Source: Dolomedes plantarius (taxonomy: Eukaryota; Arthropoda; Arachnida; Araneae; Dolomedidae). From it: a stretch of 64,000 nucleotides of DNA. The notes under the pieces are model-generated. The model had not been told where the DNA came from, made no database searches, and saw only the letters and a program-made list of their open reading frames with translations. The translations under genes were made by a program, and so were the position numbers. The stretch spans positions 237,970,579-238,034,578 of the forward strand of contig OU015490.1 of NCBI GenBank assembly GCA_907164885.2, read 5' to 3'. Shown here piece after piece: positions 1 to 10,883 of this stretch (its first letter is position 1; every line of letters starts with the position of its first letter).

Positions 1-81
1 ACCTATCAAAAACTAGTGGAAAGTCTCCCCAAACGTGTGCAGACTGTCATCGATGCAAAAGGAGAACCAACATCATATTAA
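1..81 (+). pseudogene. Tc1-type transposase, C-terminal 26 residues (partial)
   Basis: The frame starting at base 1 encodes the usual Tc1 transposase ending. LVESLPKRVQTVIDAKG, then GEPTSY and TAA, corresponds to the conserved SMPRRVxAVIxAKGGxTxY tail of the family. These residues lie after the DDE catalytic core, so nothing about activity can be read. No break is visible in this short piece. It is labelled pseudogene because it is partial and every other transposase in the window is broken. Confidence 0.8.
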
Positions 82-143
82 TACTTGCCTCAGGAATCTC
101 CGAGTCCGTACCACTGGATGTCCGGATACTTTTGGCCAGATAG
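1..143 (+). mobile_element. Right end of a Tc1/mariner element, cut by the window edge
   Basis: The window opens inside a Tc1-superfamily transposon. After the transposase stop codon come about 60 bases of 3' flank ending in TACTTTTGGCCAGATAG, a typical Tc1 terminal inverted repeat end. The next two bases are TA, the expected target duplication, and they merge into a (TA)n tract. The left half lies outside the window, so family and completeness cannot be judged. Confidence 0.8.
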
Positions 144-167
144 TATATATATATATATATATATATA
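144..167. repeat. (TA)n microsatellite
   Basis: A short TA run joins the Tc1 end on its left to the TGTCAG start of a solo LTR on its right. Confidence 0.95.
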
Positions 168-168
168 A

Positions 169-655
169 TGTCAGAAATTTATTGGGAAAAGAATAATTAA
201 GTTAAATTTAAAGTGGGCTTAGGGATTAATCATTTTCGTGGCGCGAAAAAGCCACTAGTTTTCATATTTAAAGACGCGCTACGGGTGAAATCAGGGGAAT
301 ACCCGTTTTCTGAAATCGACCTTCGATTCGCGGTGAATTGAATGTCCATACAGAGAGATTATTTTTAGATACTGTACAGGTTTGGCGGGAAGAAATTTCT
401 AGAAAATTCTAAATTGGGCTAAGTGCATGTGCAGGAGAGTAGACACGCTGTTTTGACCTCGAAATCGGGAGAGCGCGGGATAGAATTCAATGCCGACGGA
501 CGTGTGTTCGTCGCGTCTCTAAGTTCAAAATGGCGAGAGTTGAACCAGCTGATTTGGAGCTTTGGTTAGTATGAAAAGGAAATAAAGTGAATTGATTGAA
601 GTTATGGACTGATTCTCTGGTCTACTATTCTTCCACTCGCCACTAATATTAACGG
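169..655 (+). mobile_element. Solo LTR, family A (copy 1)
   Basis: The segment starts TGTCAG and carries a run of blocks shared, in the same order, with two minus-strand copies at 35342-35857 and 35878-36410. The blocks are GGGAAAAGAAT, AAAGTGGGCTTAGGGAT, a CGTGGCG stretch, GCATGTGCAGG, AAATGGCGAG and a late AATAAA at about 583. A polyadenylation signal near the 3' side and shared multi-block similarity are typical of LTRs. No gag or pol sequence adjoins it, so it is read as a solo LTR. The 3' boundary is approximate. Confidence 0.65.
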
Positions 656-695
656 ATGATGACTGGACGGATGATATATACGGATGATTAACGGA

Positions 696-697
<2 letters not shown>

Positions 698-747
<50 letters not shown>
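698..747. repeat. (TA)n microsatellite
   Basis: About 50 bases of TA follow short ACGGATGAT repeats just after solo LTR A1. Confidence 0.95.
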
Positions 748-750
<3 letters not shown>

Positions 751-833
751 CTTGGACGAAAATTCAAAAATTTGACAAACACAGTCTATCACCAAAACGA
801 ATATAATTGTTTTCAAATCCTTATATATTAACA

Positions 834-1315
834 CTAGCGGCCCGTCCCGACTTTGTCCGGGTTGAACAAAATATTATACCAATAAATTTCCAGTTGATAG
901 CCAATAAATTGTAAATCTTTTTTTTTTACCTTGATAATAACCTAAATAATACCTTAAATTAATTTTATGTTAGTTAATAATTAAAATAATTTTTTTTAAG
1001 AAAAAGGCGTGCCGGAGAACTGCTAGGTTCGAACTGCTAGCGTCAGAACAGAAGCCCACCGCGATAGCACCACGATAAGGATCGTTGAAATCTTCGGAAC
1101 AAAAAGCGGTAGAATACAGTAGCGGAAACAATGGAGATTGTTAGGATTAAGCCCCTAACTTTATTTCTACTGATCAGATATACATAATATATAGCCTATG
1201 TACATCTGGAATAATATACCTTTCAAACAGTGAAAGAATTTTTCAAATGGGTACAGTGGTTCTGAAGATTACCCTCCACGTACAAAATCACTCTCTCTTT
1301 ATATATAAGTATAGA
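834..1315 (-). mobile_element. Short non-autonomous Helitron
   Basis: Read on the minus strand, the segment starts TCTATACTTATATATAAAG and ends in CTAG preceded by a GC-rich hairpin (CCCG-GACAAAGT-CGGG). The flanking bases give A before TC and T after CTAG, the Helitron A/T insertion rule, with no target duplication. At 482 bp it has no rep or helicase coding capacity. The terminal features match Helitrons well; the family name is not known to me. Confidence 0.8.
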
Positions 1316-1654
1316 TTTCAGTTAAAATTTTATACAGGAAACCAATTTTTCGTTATTATGTATACATAATAAGAAATTATTGAACATTGAAATTATAATC
1401 TATAAAAAAAATCTATGTTTATTTACCTGTTATTACGTGCAGAAGACATGATTCACAAAAGAATCATATATTAAGAGCTGATTAGAAATACATTCAAATA
1501 AGGTGTGTTTCAAAAAACTTTATCTTTGTAACACAAAGATAAAGCTTTACTCTCAATTGATTGGAAAAAACGTAGGTTCAAGCATGAGATGCTCTCAAAA
1601 TAAAGTAAAATCTGCGGTATCAATAGGCGAATGTATTTCTTAGAAGTGCCTACC
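1316..1654. other. AT-rich unique sequence
   Basis: Nothing recognisable was seen; short homopolymers only. Confidence 0.6.
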
Positions 1655-2300
1655 GGTTTGAAAAATAATGTTTGTTACCTAATTAATTTAAGTTGCCAAT
1701 TTATGCTACCAACTTATTATTTTTATTTAATTAATGTTTGTTACCAAGTTGTTTTAGGTCCTAAGAGTCTTGAATTGTTATATAATATTATAAAATACTT
1801 AAGTCTTAGAAAACCGCCAGACTTCTTACATAAAATAAAATAAAATAAAGTACCTATAGCATAGGAAAGTTTTTCATTACAGCATTTTTGTATCTGCTTT
1901 ATCCTTAAAACTCTTCTACCGCATTGAAAAATGATGTTTGTTAAAGTCTTGGCTATAGTCTTAAATTGTTATATAATATGATATAACGCTTATTGCTTTA
2001 AAAACCTCCACATTTCTAGCATAAAATAAAATTAAATGAAGTATCTTTGCAAATGAATTTTTTATTACATCATTTTTTGAATCAGCTTTATCCATAATAT
2101 TCTTCCAGCGCATTGGAAACCGATGCTTGTTACCAATTTATATTATGTCACTATAGTCTTGTATAGTTATATAATATGATAAAATACTTAAGGTTTAAAA
2201 AACCACCAGATTTCTGGCATAAAATAAAATATCTTTTGCAGTATTAAGTTTTTCATTACAGCATTTTTGTGTCAGCTTTATCTATAAAATTATTCTTGAG
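1655..2300. repeat. Diverged tandem repeat, about 190-200 bp, three copies
   Basis: The marker phrase AGTCTTxxATxGTTATATAAT recurs at about 1765, 1957 and 2155, each followed by an AAAACC-CCA block, a CATAAAATAAAAT block and a CATTTTTxxATCAGCTTTATCC block. Copies differ by many substitutions and short indels, and the first carries extra sequence, so this is an old local array. Confidence 0.75.
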
Positions 2301-3058
2301 TGTTTTCTTTAATCTTATGAAGGTGTGGAAATATTTTTTAAGTGCTTATTGCGAGCGGTAAAAATATGCAAGCGAAAGCATAATTTTGAAACTCCTTTTT
2401 TATAATTTTATTATGTTGGAAGAACATGCGAGGAAAATAAAGGATTTTTATTTCGATAATTGAAGCAACGTGTTGAAGGAAAGTTTTTTGTCATTTTTAA
2501 AATTTATTTTCGGGATATTAGTCTTCTAGATTCTGATGATAATCATACTTGTACCTTGTAAAAGTTAATTAAAACAGGTGTATATTAAATTGTTCCTTTT
2601 TTTCCGTTTAACATATTAACAATTTTGACATGTTTTTACTTTATTTAGTTAGGAATTTTATCTTAAATATGTCTCATTGAAGGAAATTCATTTTTGCTTT
2701 ACCTTCTACAGGATTGTACAGTTTTTACAATATTTTACACATTTTTTGAAAGTATAAAATTTACAATTTCTTTTTCTCTTTATAATTTTACAATGTAAAA
2801 CATAGTTAAGTAATGTCCTTATAAAATAAAGAAAAATTAAAGCAGTTTGTAATTATAAGTTTACAAGTTTTTTGTTTTTATAGCTTGAAATATTTTCTTT
2901 TGATTTAAAAGGGTATATTCTTCAAAAGATTTCATGGTTAATATAAATACAAAGTTAATTGAAATTAGTATTATTTGAAGTCCTATTTATGTTATGTAGC
3001 TACATAACATAGGATTCATTCAATGTTTATATTATTGTCATTCCCTTTTTATATTAAT
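2301..3058. other. AT-rich unique sequence with a 24-bp palindrome
   Basis: No coding or mobile signal was seen. A perfect palindrome with arms TATGTTATGTAG / CTACATAACATA occupies 2988-3011. Confidence 0.6.
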
Positions 3059-3830
3059 GTCGTATTCGATTCCTGATTTTACCCAGATTTAGAGCGAAAA
3101 TAAGAATATTATTATTGTGTGTTGTGCTCGACATTAGACATACACTGAACAGTGCTAACACAGACATACACTGAACAGTGCGAGGATCAGGGATTTAGCG
3201 GGTAGTAACTATACTCAGTTATTTCATATAAATATCAACTTAAAGTCATGTTTATTTCATCATTCATAGTTTAACGTTATTCAATCCGTGTTATCTTATC
3301 AAATTATAGTAAGATTATATTATATTATTGCCGTATTCAATCTCTGATTTGACGAGAACCCAAATTTATAAACAAATAAAGAATATTATAATTGTGTGTT
3401 TTGCTTGGCATTAAACCTATACTGAAAAACACTAACTTATTTTGCGAGGAACATGTATTTAGCGGATAATACTAATACGAAGTTATTGCATATAAAGGTC
3501 AATTCAAAGTCCTCTTAATATCATGATTCACGGTATAATGTTATCAATTACGTGTTATGTAATTAAATTACTGTAGGATTACATTTTAGCGATCCTTGGT
3601 TAAACGAGAACCTAGATTTAGAGATACAATAAGATTTATATAATTGCTTATGAGGTTTCAATGTTAAACATGAATTGAACCTCGATAGTTTAATCCGTGA
3701 AAATCGCGAATTTAGCGGGTAATATTTTCGAGTAATATTGACATAAAGTTTTTACATATTATGATTAATTTAAAGTTATGTTTATATTTGACGTCTGATA
3801 TAAGGCTATTAATTTCTCTTTCTGAGTTAT
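3059..3830. repeat. Diverged tandem repeat, about 250-270 bp, three copies
   Basis: Units begin near 3059, 3328 and 3572. Each has a CxCxGATTT or similar head, a GAGAACCxAxATTTA block, AAGAATATTATxATTG, a GATTTAGCGGGTAxT block and a late AAAGTxxTxTTxATAT block. All three are strongly diverged. A smaller array of a GATAACTTCAGTxATAGG motif follows at 3940-4035. Confidence 0.7.
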
Positions 3831-4035
3831 TATATTGCTGTTGAATTTGATTAGCAGTGTTGTGCTTAGTCATCCTATAATTTAAGTCGATATCCTTCGT
3901 CAGTTAGTTATTCCCAATATTTCATCCCGTCAGTCATATGATAACTTCAGTGATAGGTTAATATTACACTCCATCGATAACTTCAGTAATAGGTTAATTA
4001 TTCTATTTCATCTATAATTTCAGTGATAGGTTAAT

Positions 4036-4827
4036 ATTAGAATTCAGAATTGTTCAATTGTTCAGAAATAGATCATAGGAGGCTAACGAGATTGGTATTT
4101 TGTGCGTGTGTTTGTGTGTGCTTCTCATTATGTTGTTTGAATTCGAATAATTTACACTATTTTAAACTGGCATGTGACGTGAAAAAGTGAAGTCTTAATC
4201 ATTGGAGAAAGAGTTGAAATTTTGTGTGATGCAGTTAGTGTCATGAAAATTTTTGAAATCTGCTCAGACGAGAATTTGTTTTTTCCTCTTCATGTATCGG
4301 CGCTGTTAGATGCATGAAAAGAAGAGCAAAAGAGAAGTTAAGGAGAGTATTAAGTCATAGAAATAATACATATACAACTAAAATAATGTTTCAGGGTGAA
4401 TTTCAATGAAATATTGATAAAATGACTGCAAAAAGTAGTGTTATGGAGAAGTTTCTGTAGGTAATATTTCTTGCGCGAATAGTGAATTTTAAATATAAAT
4501 ATCTGCAACACATGGAGGAACACTTTAAAGGCAGTATGATATGAAGAAAAAAGAAAATTTAAAAACATACTTACCAGTTTTTAGACTAAACGATCAGTCT
4601 CTTTATGCTCGTAAGTGGCTTAAACTATACTTATTTATGTTGTAAAATAATTCATATTATTCAATATTCATAAGTAATAATTTTTAGTGAAAATCCACAA
4701 GAATTCTATCTGGTAATTCTACCCAAATTGGATATTTAACTATGATATCCGTAGCTTCAAATCTGTGTGTTTTATCGTAAATAAACAAACACAAACAAAC
4801 ACACACACACACACAACCACTCACGCA

Positions 4828-4828
<1 letters not shown>
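4036..4828. other. Unique sequence, no gene seen
   Basis: Ordinary AT-rich DNA with a GT-rich patch near 4100 and a CA-rich run at 4790-4816 leading into the TA tract. ORFs here are short and unrecognised. Confidence 0.55.

Positions 4829-4907
<79 letters not shown>
4829..4907. repeat. (TA)n microsatellite
   Basis: About 79 bases of pure TA end at the left terminus of the next transposon. Confidence 0.97.
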
Positions 4908-4910
<3 letters not shown>

Positions 4911-5814
4911 GTTGATTTCTTTTAAGAGCCATCTGTAGCGCGATCTATCAGCCGGAATTCTACCAAAATTGATAGAGGAACAAAGGACGACATGGCAAAG
5001 AGTTTCCACGAGGAACAAATAATTCCAAAATTTCCGATAGGGGAAGATATGGTGCTGTTGTTGTCGGCGCACCCGAAAATTTGCATAAAATGCAAGTAAA
5101 GCATCAAAATATCAATTCCCCACTATGTATTCGACAGCAGCGAGACTATTTCGGACTATAAATATGAGGGATGAATACCCAAAAAGTTCTAAGCAGACAA
5201 ATGAATAACAAAGAAATTTCACTGCAACACCACTTTATGCAGCAAATTCACTTCTCCCTCCTTCACAGTGACCACAGTCCTGGTGGACGACATATTGCAT
5301 CCTGAACACTACGTTCTCTACGGCCAAGCGTATAGATACATTTATGTCACCAGGAATATTCGTCTTAGTCCAGGATATGTTGTCCTTTAGGGCCACCAAG
5401 TTTGAGACTCCACCAAGATATACCTTAGACTTTAAAGAACTCCACAGAAAAATGTCATATCGGTTAGGGAGTGAGGGGGCATACAAGTTGAAAAAGAGGC
5501 TGATGTCCCTTTCTTCTGTAAAGCGAAGGCGCAACATATATTTCGCAATTTATAGCCCAAAATACTGGCGCTGCTGTCGATTATTGTCATGAATTTGCAT
5601 TTTGATATCTTACTTGCCTTTTATGCAAATTCTCGGGTGCGCCGAAAACAACAGCGCCTTATCTTCCCCTTATCGACGAGTTTTGGAACTAATTTTTTTC
5701 ACGGACACTCTTTCCCATGTCGTTCTTAGTCCCTCTATCAATTTTGGTGGAATTCCGACTGATAGATCGATCTACAGGTGGCTCTGAGTACTGTCAGTTT
5801 TAAAAAAATCACCC
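4908..5814 (-). mobile_element. Internally deleted long-TIR Tc1/mariner-superfamily element
   Basis: The ends are inverted copies over roughly 215 bases (4908-5120 and 5590-5814). They share GATCTATCAG, CAAAATTGATAGAGG, ACGACATGG and TTCGGCGCACCCGA, and are flanked by TA on both sides. The middle retains only the last part of a transposase on the minus strand, similar to that of the 53393-55189 element. TIR architecture and coding remnant mark it as a relative of that element, but the TIR sequences differ, so it is a sister family rather than a copy. Confidence 0.85.
5235..5465 (-). pseudogene. Transposase C-terminal remnant
   Basis: The minus-strand frame contains SLPNRYDIFLWSSLKSKVY followed by LVALKDNIS and VFRMQYVV. 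These align in order with SPDLTPCDFWLWGYLKSKVY, LATLKDNIS and VHRMQYVV of the larger transposase at 53613-54731. Only the block holding the third catalytic Asp and the C-terminal tail survives; the helix-turn-helix region and the first two catalytic Asp residues are deleted. The element would have depended on a transposase made elsewhere. Confidence 0.8.
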
Positions 5815-5816
5815 TA

Positions 5817-5819
<3 letters not shown>

Positions 5820-5854
<35 letters not shown>
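5820..5854. repeat. (TA)n microsatellite
   Basis: TA run immediately right of the 4908-5814 element, followed by ATT repeats to about 5873. Confidence 0.95.
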
Positions 5855-5859
<5 letters not shown>

Positions 5860-5873
5860 TATTATTATTATTA

Positions 5874-6204
5874 TATGAAATTAGAACATGTAATAAAATA
5901 GATGATCGTATAGTGGCACTTTTTTTAAAAAATTGTTAATCTTAAAAATATTTTAAAAATTTGAGAAAACACATTCTGACACATGTCTGAGATAACTAAA
6001 AAAACAAACTCAAATTTAATAGGTAATGTTAACATTTAATTTATCTTCTTCTTACTTAAAATTAATTACAAATTTGCACAGAAAACATCATAACAATTAT
6101 ATACATACATTAAGAAATTATTCGAACACATAATAAATCCTAGTTACATATATTAACTATTATGTGCTCTCGCCTGATAAAATTTATTACAAATTAATTA
6201 TTAC
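5874..6204. other. AT-rich unique sequence
   Basis: No feature recognised. Confidence 0.55.
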
Positions 6205-6564
6205 TCACCACCACCGTAATTGGAGATTGAAGATTATATCTCGTATCTAAAACTCGGTCAAAAAAAGCAGACCAGAAAAATCATCATACAAAATGGCGAC
6301 TCGCTGAAGAGCGGACAACCTAGAGGTGCCTAACAGTAGCGGTCTTTGTTCAACTTCCCAAAAAACCGTTAAAAAAATTCCAGCACCGTTAAAGCAGAGG
6401 TCAGAAAATGTTCTCGAACAATTAACACTTTCAGCTATATCATTGGTTAAATGATGGTTGCTTGCTCGTTGCTATGGGAAAAGATGTCCCCATAATGACA
6501 GAGAGGGTGGCCAATAATTCTCCCTTATGTGCACAAGACCTTGTGTATTATACGTACTGTTACA
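6205..6564 (-). mobile_element. Possible solo LTR (unassigned family)
   Basis: A GC-richer island in AT-rich surroundings. On the minus strand it begins TGTAACAG and includes a CAGCGAGTCGCCATTTTG block, similar in style to the gene-start blocks of the other LTRs here. Neither a matching partner nor a clear CA end was found. It could equally be unique regulatory or exonic DNA. Confidence 0.3.
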
Positions 6565-6802
6565 GGTCACACCTTTTTGCCTACGGGAGGCACATTCCAT
6601 TCTTCCCGGAAAACCAGTACGAAAAATCACAGGAATGATTTTCAGCACATATATATTTTAAGATATACAGAAAAATAGATACATTTATAAATGTGCATGG
6701 AACTGAATTAATGTTGTATCAAAATTATGAAATCAGAAAATATATTTTTTTAGAGTTAAAAAAGCATATTAATCAAAATAATTAAAAAGTCGAGTTCCAT
6801 GT

Positions 6803-6824
6803 CACACACACACACACACACACA
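6803..6824. repeat. (CA)n microsatellite
   Basis: Short CA run just left of the 6829-8049 transposon. Confidence 0.95.
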
Positions 6825-6828
6825 TATA

Positions 6829-8049
6829 CACTCAAGAGCCAAAACATTATGACACCTGTCAATAACGAGTTGGCCCACCTTTGGCGCGCAACACAACTTC
6901 AACCCTCCTTGGCATGGATGCCACAAGTCCTTGGTAGATGGCCGGAGACAGATTGTACCAGATGTTTAAGCAACGGTCACGCAAATCCGAGATATTGCAA
7001 ATTGGTGCTCTTTGAACTCTGAGCTGCCGTCCCATGACATCCCAAATGTGTTCTATCGGATTGAGATCCGGTGAGTCAGGCGGCCAGCACATTAACTGGA
7101 ATTCAGCATCATGTTCCTGGAACCACTCCAACACAATTTTAGCCTTGTGACACGGGGCGTTGTCATGTTGAAACATTCCATTTCCAGCTGGAAAAATAGA
7201 GGCCATGTAAGGGTGCAACTGGTTCGCAATGATGTTTAGCTACCCTGTAGCATTCATGGTCTGCTCTAAAACAACCACGGGTCCCAGAGACGGCCAAGAG
7301 AACGTCCCCCAAAGCATAATACCGCCACTACAGGCCTGTGTATGACCTACTGTACATTGAGGGAGCAACAGTTCGCCTGGAATACGGCGTATCCTGACAC
7401 GGCCATCGGCGTGATGAATGACAAACCGTGATTCATCTGACCAGGCAACTCTCTCCCACTGATCCATGGACCAGTCACGATGTTCCCGGGCCCAGCGCAG
7501 GCGCAGTTGGCGATGACGCTTGGTCAGCAAAGGCACAAGAGTGGGACGTTTGCTGCGTAGCCCCATATCCATCAGTGTCCGCTGAATAGTGTGCTGCGAT
7601 ACTATTCTACTTGGCCCTGCATTGGATTGGGCTGTCAGCTGAGCCACTGTCTGGCTCCGGTTTTGCTTCACCATGTGAGACAGTCTCCGACGACCTTTTT
7701 CTTTGATAGTGTGTGGACGTTCAACACCATGTCGTCTACTGAAGGTTTCACCGTCATTCATCCACTTTGCATAAGTACTAACAACTGTAAGTCGCGAACA
7801 ACCCACGAGTCGTGCAGTTTCGAAAATACTTGTTCCAAGCCTTCGAGCGATTACAATCTGCCCTCTATCAAAGTCGCTTACATCCGCAGTTTTTCCCATC
7901 ACACACAGAAGTAAGTGAAAGAATGATTTTTCATACTCTCCAACAGCAGCAGTTAAATACCACTTCCACCTGATCACGTGCCTTCCACGTCATCCAGGCG
8001 ATTTCATTGCAAAATGTATGGGTGGTCATAATGTTTTGGCTCTTGAGTG
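6829..8049 (-). mobile_element. Tc1-superfamily element, DD36E spacing, 1.22 kb
   Basis: Terminal inverted repeats of about 25 bases (CACTCAAGAGCC then AAAACATTATGAC) sit at both ends, each bordered by TA. One minus-strand transposase fills the element. The right-hand TA leads into a (TA)n tract, after which a partial copy of the same terminus (CACTCAAGA, 8083-8091) appears, showing that a second copy once lay there. Confidence 0.93.
6859..7899 (-). pseudogene. Tc1-type transposase with one in-frame TAG stop
   Basis: The transposase that cuts and pastes the surrounding element reads as one frame of about 346 codons interrupted only by TAG at 7240-7242. The start is the ATG at 7897-7899 (MGKTADVSDFDRGQ), the usual start position of such proteins just ahead of the helix-turn-helix. 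An N-terminal paired-type double HTH fills roughly residues 1-115. The catalytic motifs are SDESRF, FQHDNAPCH and SPDLNPIEHIW. There are 36 residues between the second Asp and the Glu, against 34 in Tc1 proper, placing it with DD36E groups. The tail ends SMPRRVEVVLRAKGG. The nonsense codon separates the first catalytic Asp from the rest, so the protein is inactive unless the stop is read through. Confidence 0.92.
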
Positions 8050-8095
8050 TATATATATTTATATATATATATATATATATATACACTCAAGAACA
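8050..8095. repeat. (TA)n microsatellite plus a transposon-end fragment
   Basis: A TA run, then CACTCAAGA, a truncated copy of the terminus of the preceding element, directly before the TGTCAAAAC start of an LTR. The LTR element may have inserted into, or deleted, a second transposon copy. Confidence 0.8.
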
Positions 8096-8637
8096 TGTCA
8101 AAACATAACTGAACTGTCAAAATATAGTTGAGAAGTACGAGGAAAGGGGGCTTAAAATAATAAAAATCTAACAATCCATTGACAAAGCGCGTGTATTTTG
8201 CTGTGGGGAAAATCATCTTTTAAAAGCGACTTGAGCGCAAAGCGAATAATTCTAGGCGAGAGGATTTATTTTTAGAAGTGTAAAGGTTTTGGGAGAGAAT
8301 TTAAAATGCAAGATCAGCGATATTGAGGGTTCAGACGACCAAGGTTGAGGTCTGCACATGCGCCGTGAAGCAGAATCTCTGAGGGAATTAAGTTTTTGGC
8401 GGCAGATTGGATGCGATTTTCGTTGAGAGCGGGAGCTCACGGCGTTCGTGCCGGGTAGATTAGAAAATGACGAAGCGCAGAAATCAACCTGGAGAGTGGT
8501 CAACTTATGAAGTTTAATAAATCTAGAGTTATTACGAATTGGACTACTTCCTTCATGGACTCGCCACTCGCCCAATTATTTACTGTATGTATTGACTACA
8601 TAGCATCGGATCAAACACAGGAGCAAAAAATGCGTCA
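8096..8637 (+). repeat. 5' LTR of the 8096-10879 element
   Basis: It starts TGTCAAAACATAAC and ends near GCGTCA. It shares CAAAGCGAATAATTC, GGTCTGxACATGCGCCGTG, TTTAATAAATCTAGA (polyadenylation signal) and GTATGTATTGACT with the 3' copy. The two LTRs differ by scattered substitutions, so the insertion is not recent. Confidence 0.85.
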
Positions 8638-8964
8638 TTTCAGACAGCCGCGTTGTGATTGACGTCATGGGCGAAACGACAGAGCCGAAGAATATTTTTC
8701 AGGGTGTGCCAGAGTACGATTGAAAACTCACCGACTAAAAATTCCGTATTCTCTGATTCGATAGTGACGATGCCTTAAACTGGAAAAGAAAGAGAAAAAA
8801 CATTTTGATTTCTACATGGAAACCAGAATTCCTCCCAAACGAAACCGGATAACTCGTCAAAAAAAAAATTCCGAGACTGCTGTGAAAGAAATTGGACCGC
8901 TATGAAATTGTCAAAAGAAAATTTTCCGATTCCAGAAATCCTTAAAAAACTCTGTTGAAAAAGG

Positions 8965-9201
8965 ATGGACGACCAATTACGTGTGGTTTTCGACAAGACT
9001 GAATTTAATTCCAGTGTCATCATAAACTTTCATCTAGCCTCTGGGACTGTTCCTGGTGAAATTAACTTTCCAACATCAGTATGCAATATTCCAGAACTAG
9101 TATTTCCGGACAAAAAACCGAACGTGACAGCAAAGATTTTGTTACTTAAGCCATTGTTGGGGTTAAGACTGTGGGAAAATTTTGAACCTGCTCTCCTCTG
9201 A
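8965..9201 (+). CDS. Unrecognised 78-residue ORF inside the LTR element
   Basis: An ATG-initiated frame (MDDQLRVVFDKTEFNSS) ends at TGA. I do not recognise it. It lies about 330 bases after the 5' LTR, where a gag gene would be expected, and the bases before it contain several stops in all frames. It may be a scrap of gag, or chance. Confidence 0.15.
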   Translation: MDDQLRVVFDKTEFNSSVIINFHLASGTVPGEINFPTSVCNIPELVFPDKKPNVTAKILLLKPLLGLRLWENFEPALL

Positions 9202-10318
9202 CCCAACTATGCACAACTAATCAGAAAGTATAATTTGTTTTAACATAATAAATCTATCATTGTGAATATTATAATAGAAAGTGCAATTATATTTATGTTT
9301 TGATAAAGATGAATTGATTTGTAGAAAAAGTGTAAAAATAATTGTGAAATGTGTGTGTGTATCATAACTCGAGTAATTAAAAGCGCTTTTTTCTTGTAAC
9401 CTAGGTTAAAATGAAATAATGTTATTTAATGAAACAATGCTGAAAATTAAGTATATGAGAAAAATTAACCCATGGGAAATTGAATTTATAAGTCAAAAGA
9501 ATCTGTAGAAGTTGAGTCTATGGGTTGATTTTGTAAAGTGATTTTGTAATATGATAAGTTGATAAAATCTGTATCTTTCAATTATTAATATGTTTTGTCT
9601 CTGAGTTTTCCAGGGTAAAAAAATTGCAGGAGGCCTCCAAACACGTAGGTCGACCGCACTATTTTGTTTTTCATAATTCGAATTGTTCTTTTTCATGTAT
9701 GTCTATTTTCATATCCCACCATAGTTTATGTAAATAAATTAAATACATCTGTAACTGATTTAAACTGGAACTGTTTAAGATTGTGAGAGTGAGTGGACAG
9801 ATTGTAGGACTGTCAAATTATTTTCCACTCAGGATCAGAGTAAGCATCTGGTATGGTAGAGACTTACTTGTAGACTCTAATAACCGTCCAAGTGACCAGT
9901 GAAAATTGTGATTAATATTTTAGTATGTTTATGTGATTATTTTTGTATGTTAAGTGAGATTTTTCAGATGATACCTCTATGTTTTTCCTATTGTTTCTAC
10001 TAACCAATGATTACATACATTTTATTTTCAAGACTCAAGACCATTTCGATGCAAAACTGTTATGAATATGCACTGTAATTTTAAAAAAGCCACTGCTCCA
10101 GATCATCCTGAATAGATAGAAGAGTAATGTACGGGTTTCAGAGGGAAAATTTAGGAATAATGCTGTTGGGTTTCTCTGAGTTGTTGTGTGGGGAAGGTAC
10201 CGCCCTGCACAGCAATTTTCAGTTGTTGATTAATTAAGTTAATTTTAGTTGTTTTTCTCTTCTGAGGACATGCTGCAGAGAATTAGCTAAACTCTTTTTG
10301 TGCACGCCTTCAGAGGTA

Positions 10319-10333
10319 CGGGGGGGAGAAAGT
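10319..10333 (+). other. Polypurine tract
   Basis: A G/A-rich run directly abutting the TGTCAAAAC start of the 3' LTR; position and composition fit the plus-strand primer of an LTR retrotransposon. Confidence 0.7.
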
Positions 10334-10879
10334 TGTCAAAACATAACTGAACTGTCAAAATATAGTTGAGAAGTACGGGGAAAGGGGGTTTAAAATATTA
10401 AAAATCTAACAATCCATTGACAAAGCGCGCGTATTTTGTGTGAAAAAAAATCATCTTTTAAAACCGACTTGAGCGCAAAGCGAATAATTCTAGGCGAGAG
10501 GATTTATTTTTAGAAGTGTAAAGGTTTTGGGCTCGAAGTTAAATTGCAAGATCAGCGATATTGAGGGTCCAGACGACCAAGTTTGAGGTCTGTACATGCG
10601 CCGTGCAACAGGATCTCTGAGGGAATTAAGTTTTTGGCGGCAGATTGGATGCGATTTTCATTGAGAGCGGGAGTCGCGGCGTTCGTGCCGGGTAGATTAG
10701 AAAATGACGAAGCTCAGAAATCAACCTGGAGAGAGGTCAACTTATGAAGTTTAATAAATCTAGATTTATTACGAACTGGACTACTTCCGTCATGGCCTCG
10801 CCACTCGCCCAATTATTTACTGTATGTATTGACTGCATAACATCGAATCAAGCACAGGAGCAAAAGACGCTTCGTGTCA
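10334..10879 (+). repeat. 3' LTR of the 8096-10879 element
   Basis: Matches 8096-8637 along its length and ends at GTGTCA against a (TA)n tract. Confidence 0.85.
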
Positions 10880-10883
10880 TATA

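Larger units (their letters stand above)
8096..10879 (+). mobile_element. LTR retrotransposon lacking recognisable genes, 2.8 kb
   Basis: Two direct copies of a roughly 545-bp LTR (8096-8637, 10334-10879) bracket 1.7 kb. A purine-rich tract, CGGGGGGGAGAAAG, lies immediately before the second LTR, where a polypurine tract primes plus-strand synthesis, and it fixes the orientation as plus. Only short frames such as 8965-9201 occur inside, with no protease, reverse transcriptase or integrase motif. It is either a deleted copy or a non-autonomous (LARD/TRIM-like) element. No clear target duplication was seen. Confidence 0.8.

Noticed and set aside
7591..7914. 107-codon ORF opposite the DD36E transposase
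   Set aside because: Shadow of the conserved minus-strand gene.
8252..8575. 107-codon minus-strand ORF
   Set aside because: It is antisense to the 5' LTR and is not open in the 3' LTR copy.
8638..10318. Hidden reverse transcriptase in the LTR element interior
   Set aside because: No YxDD, protease or integrase motif was seen in any frame that I could read.
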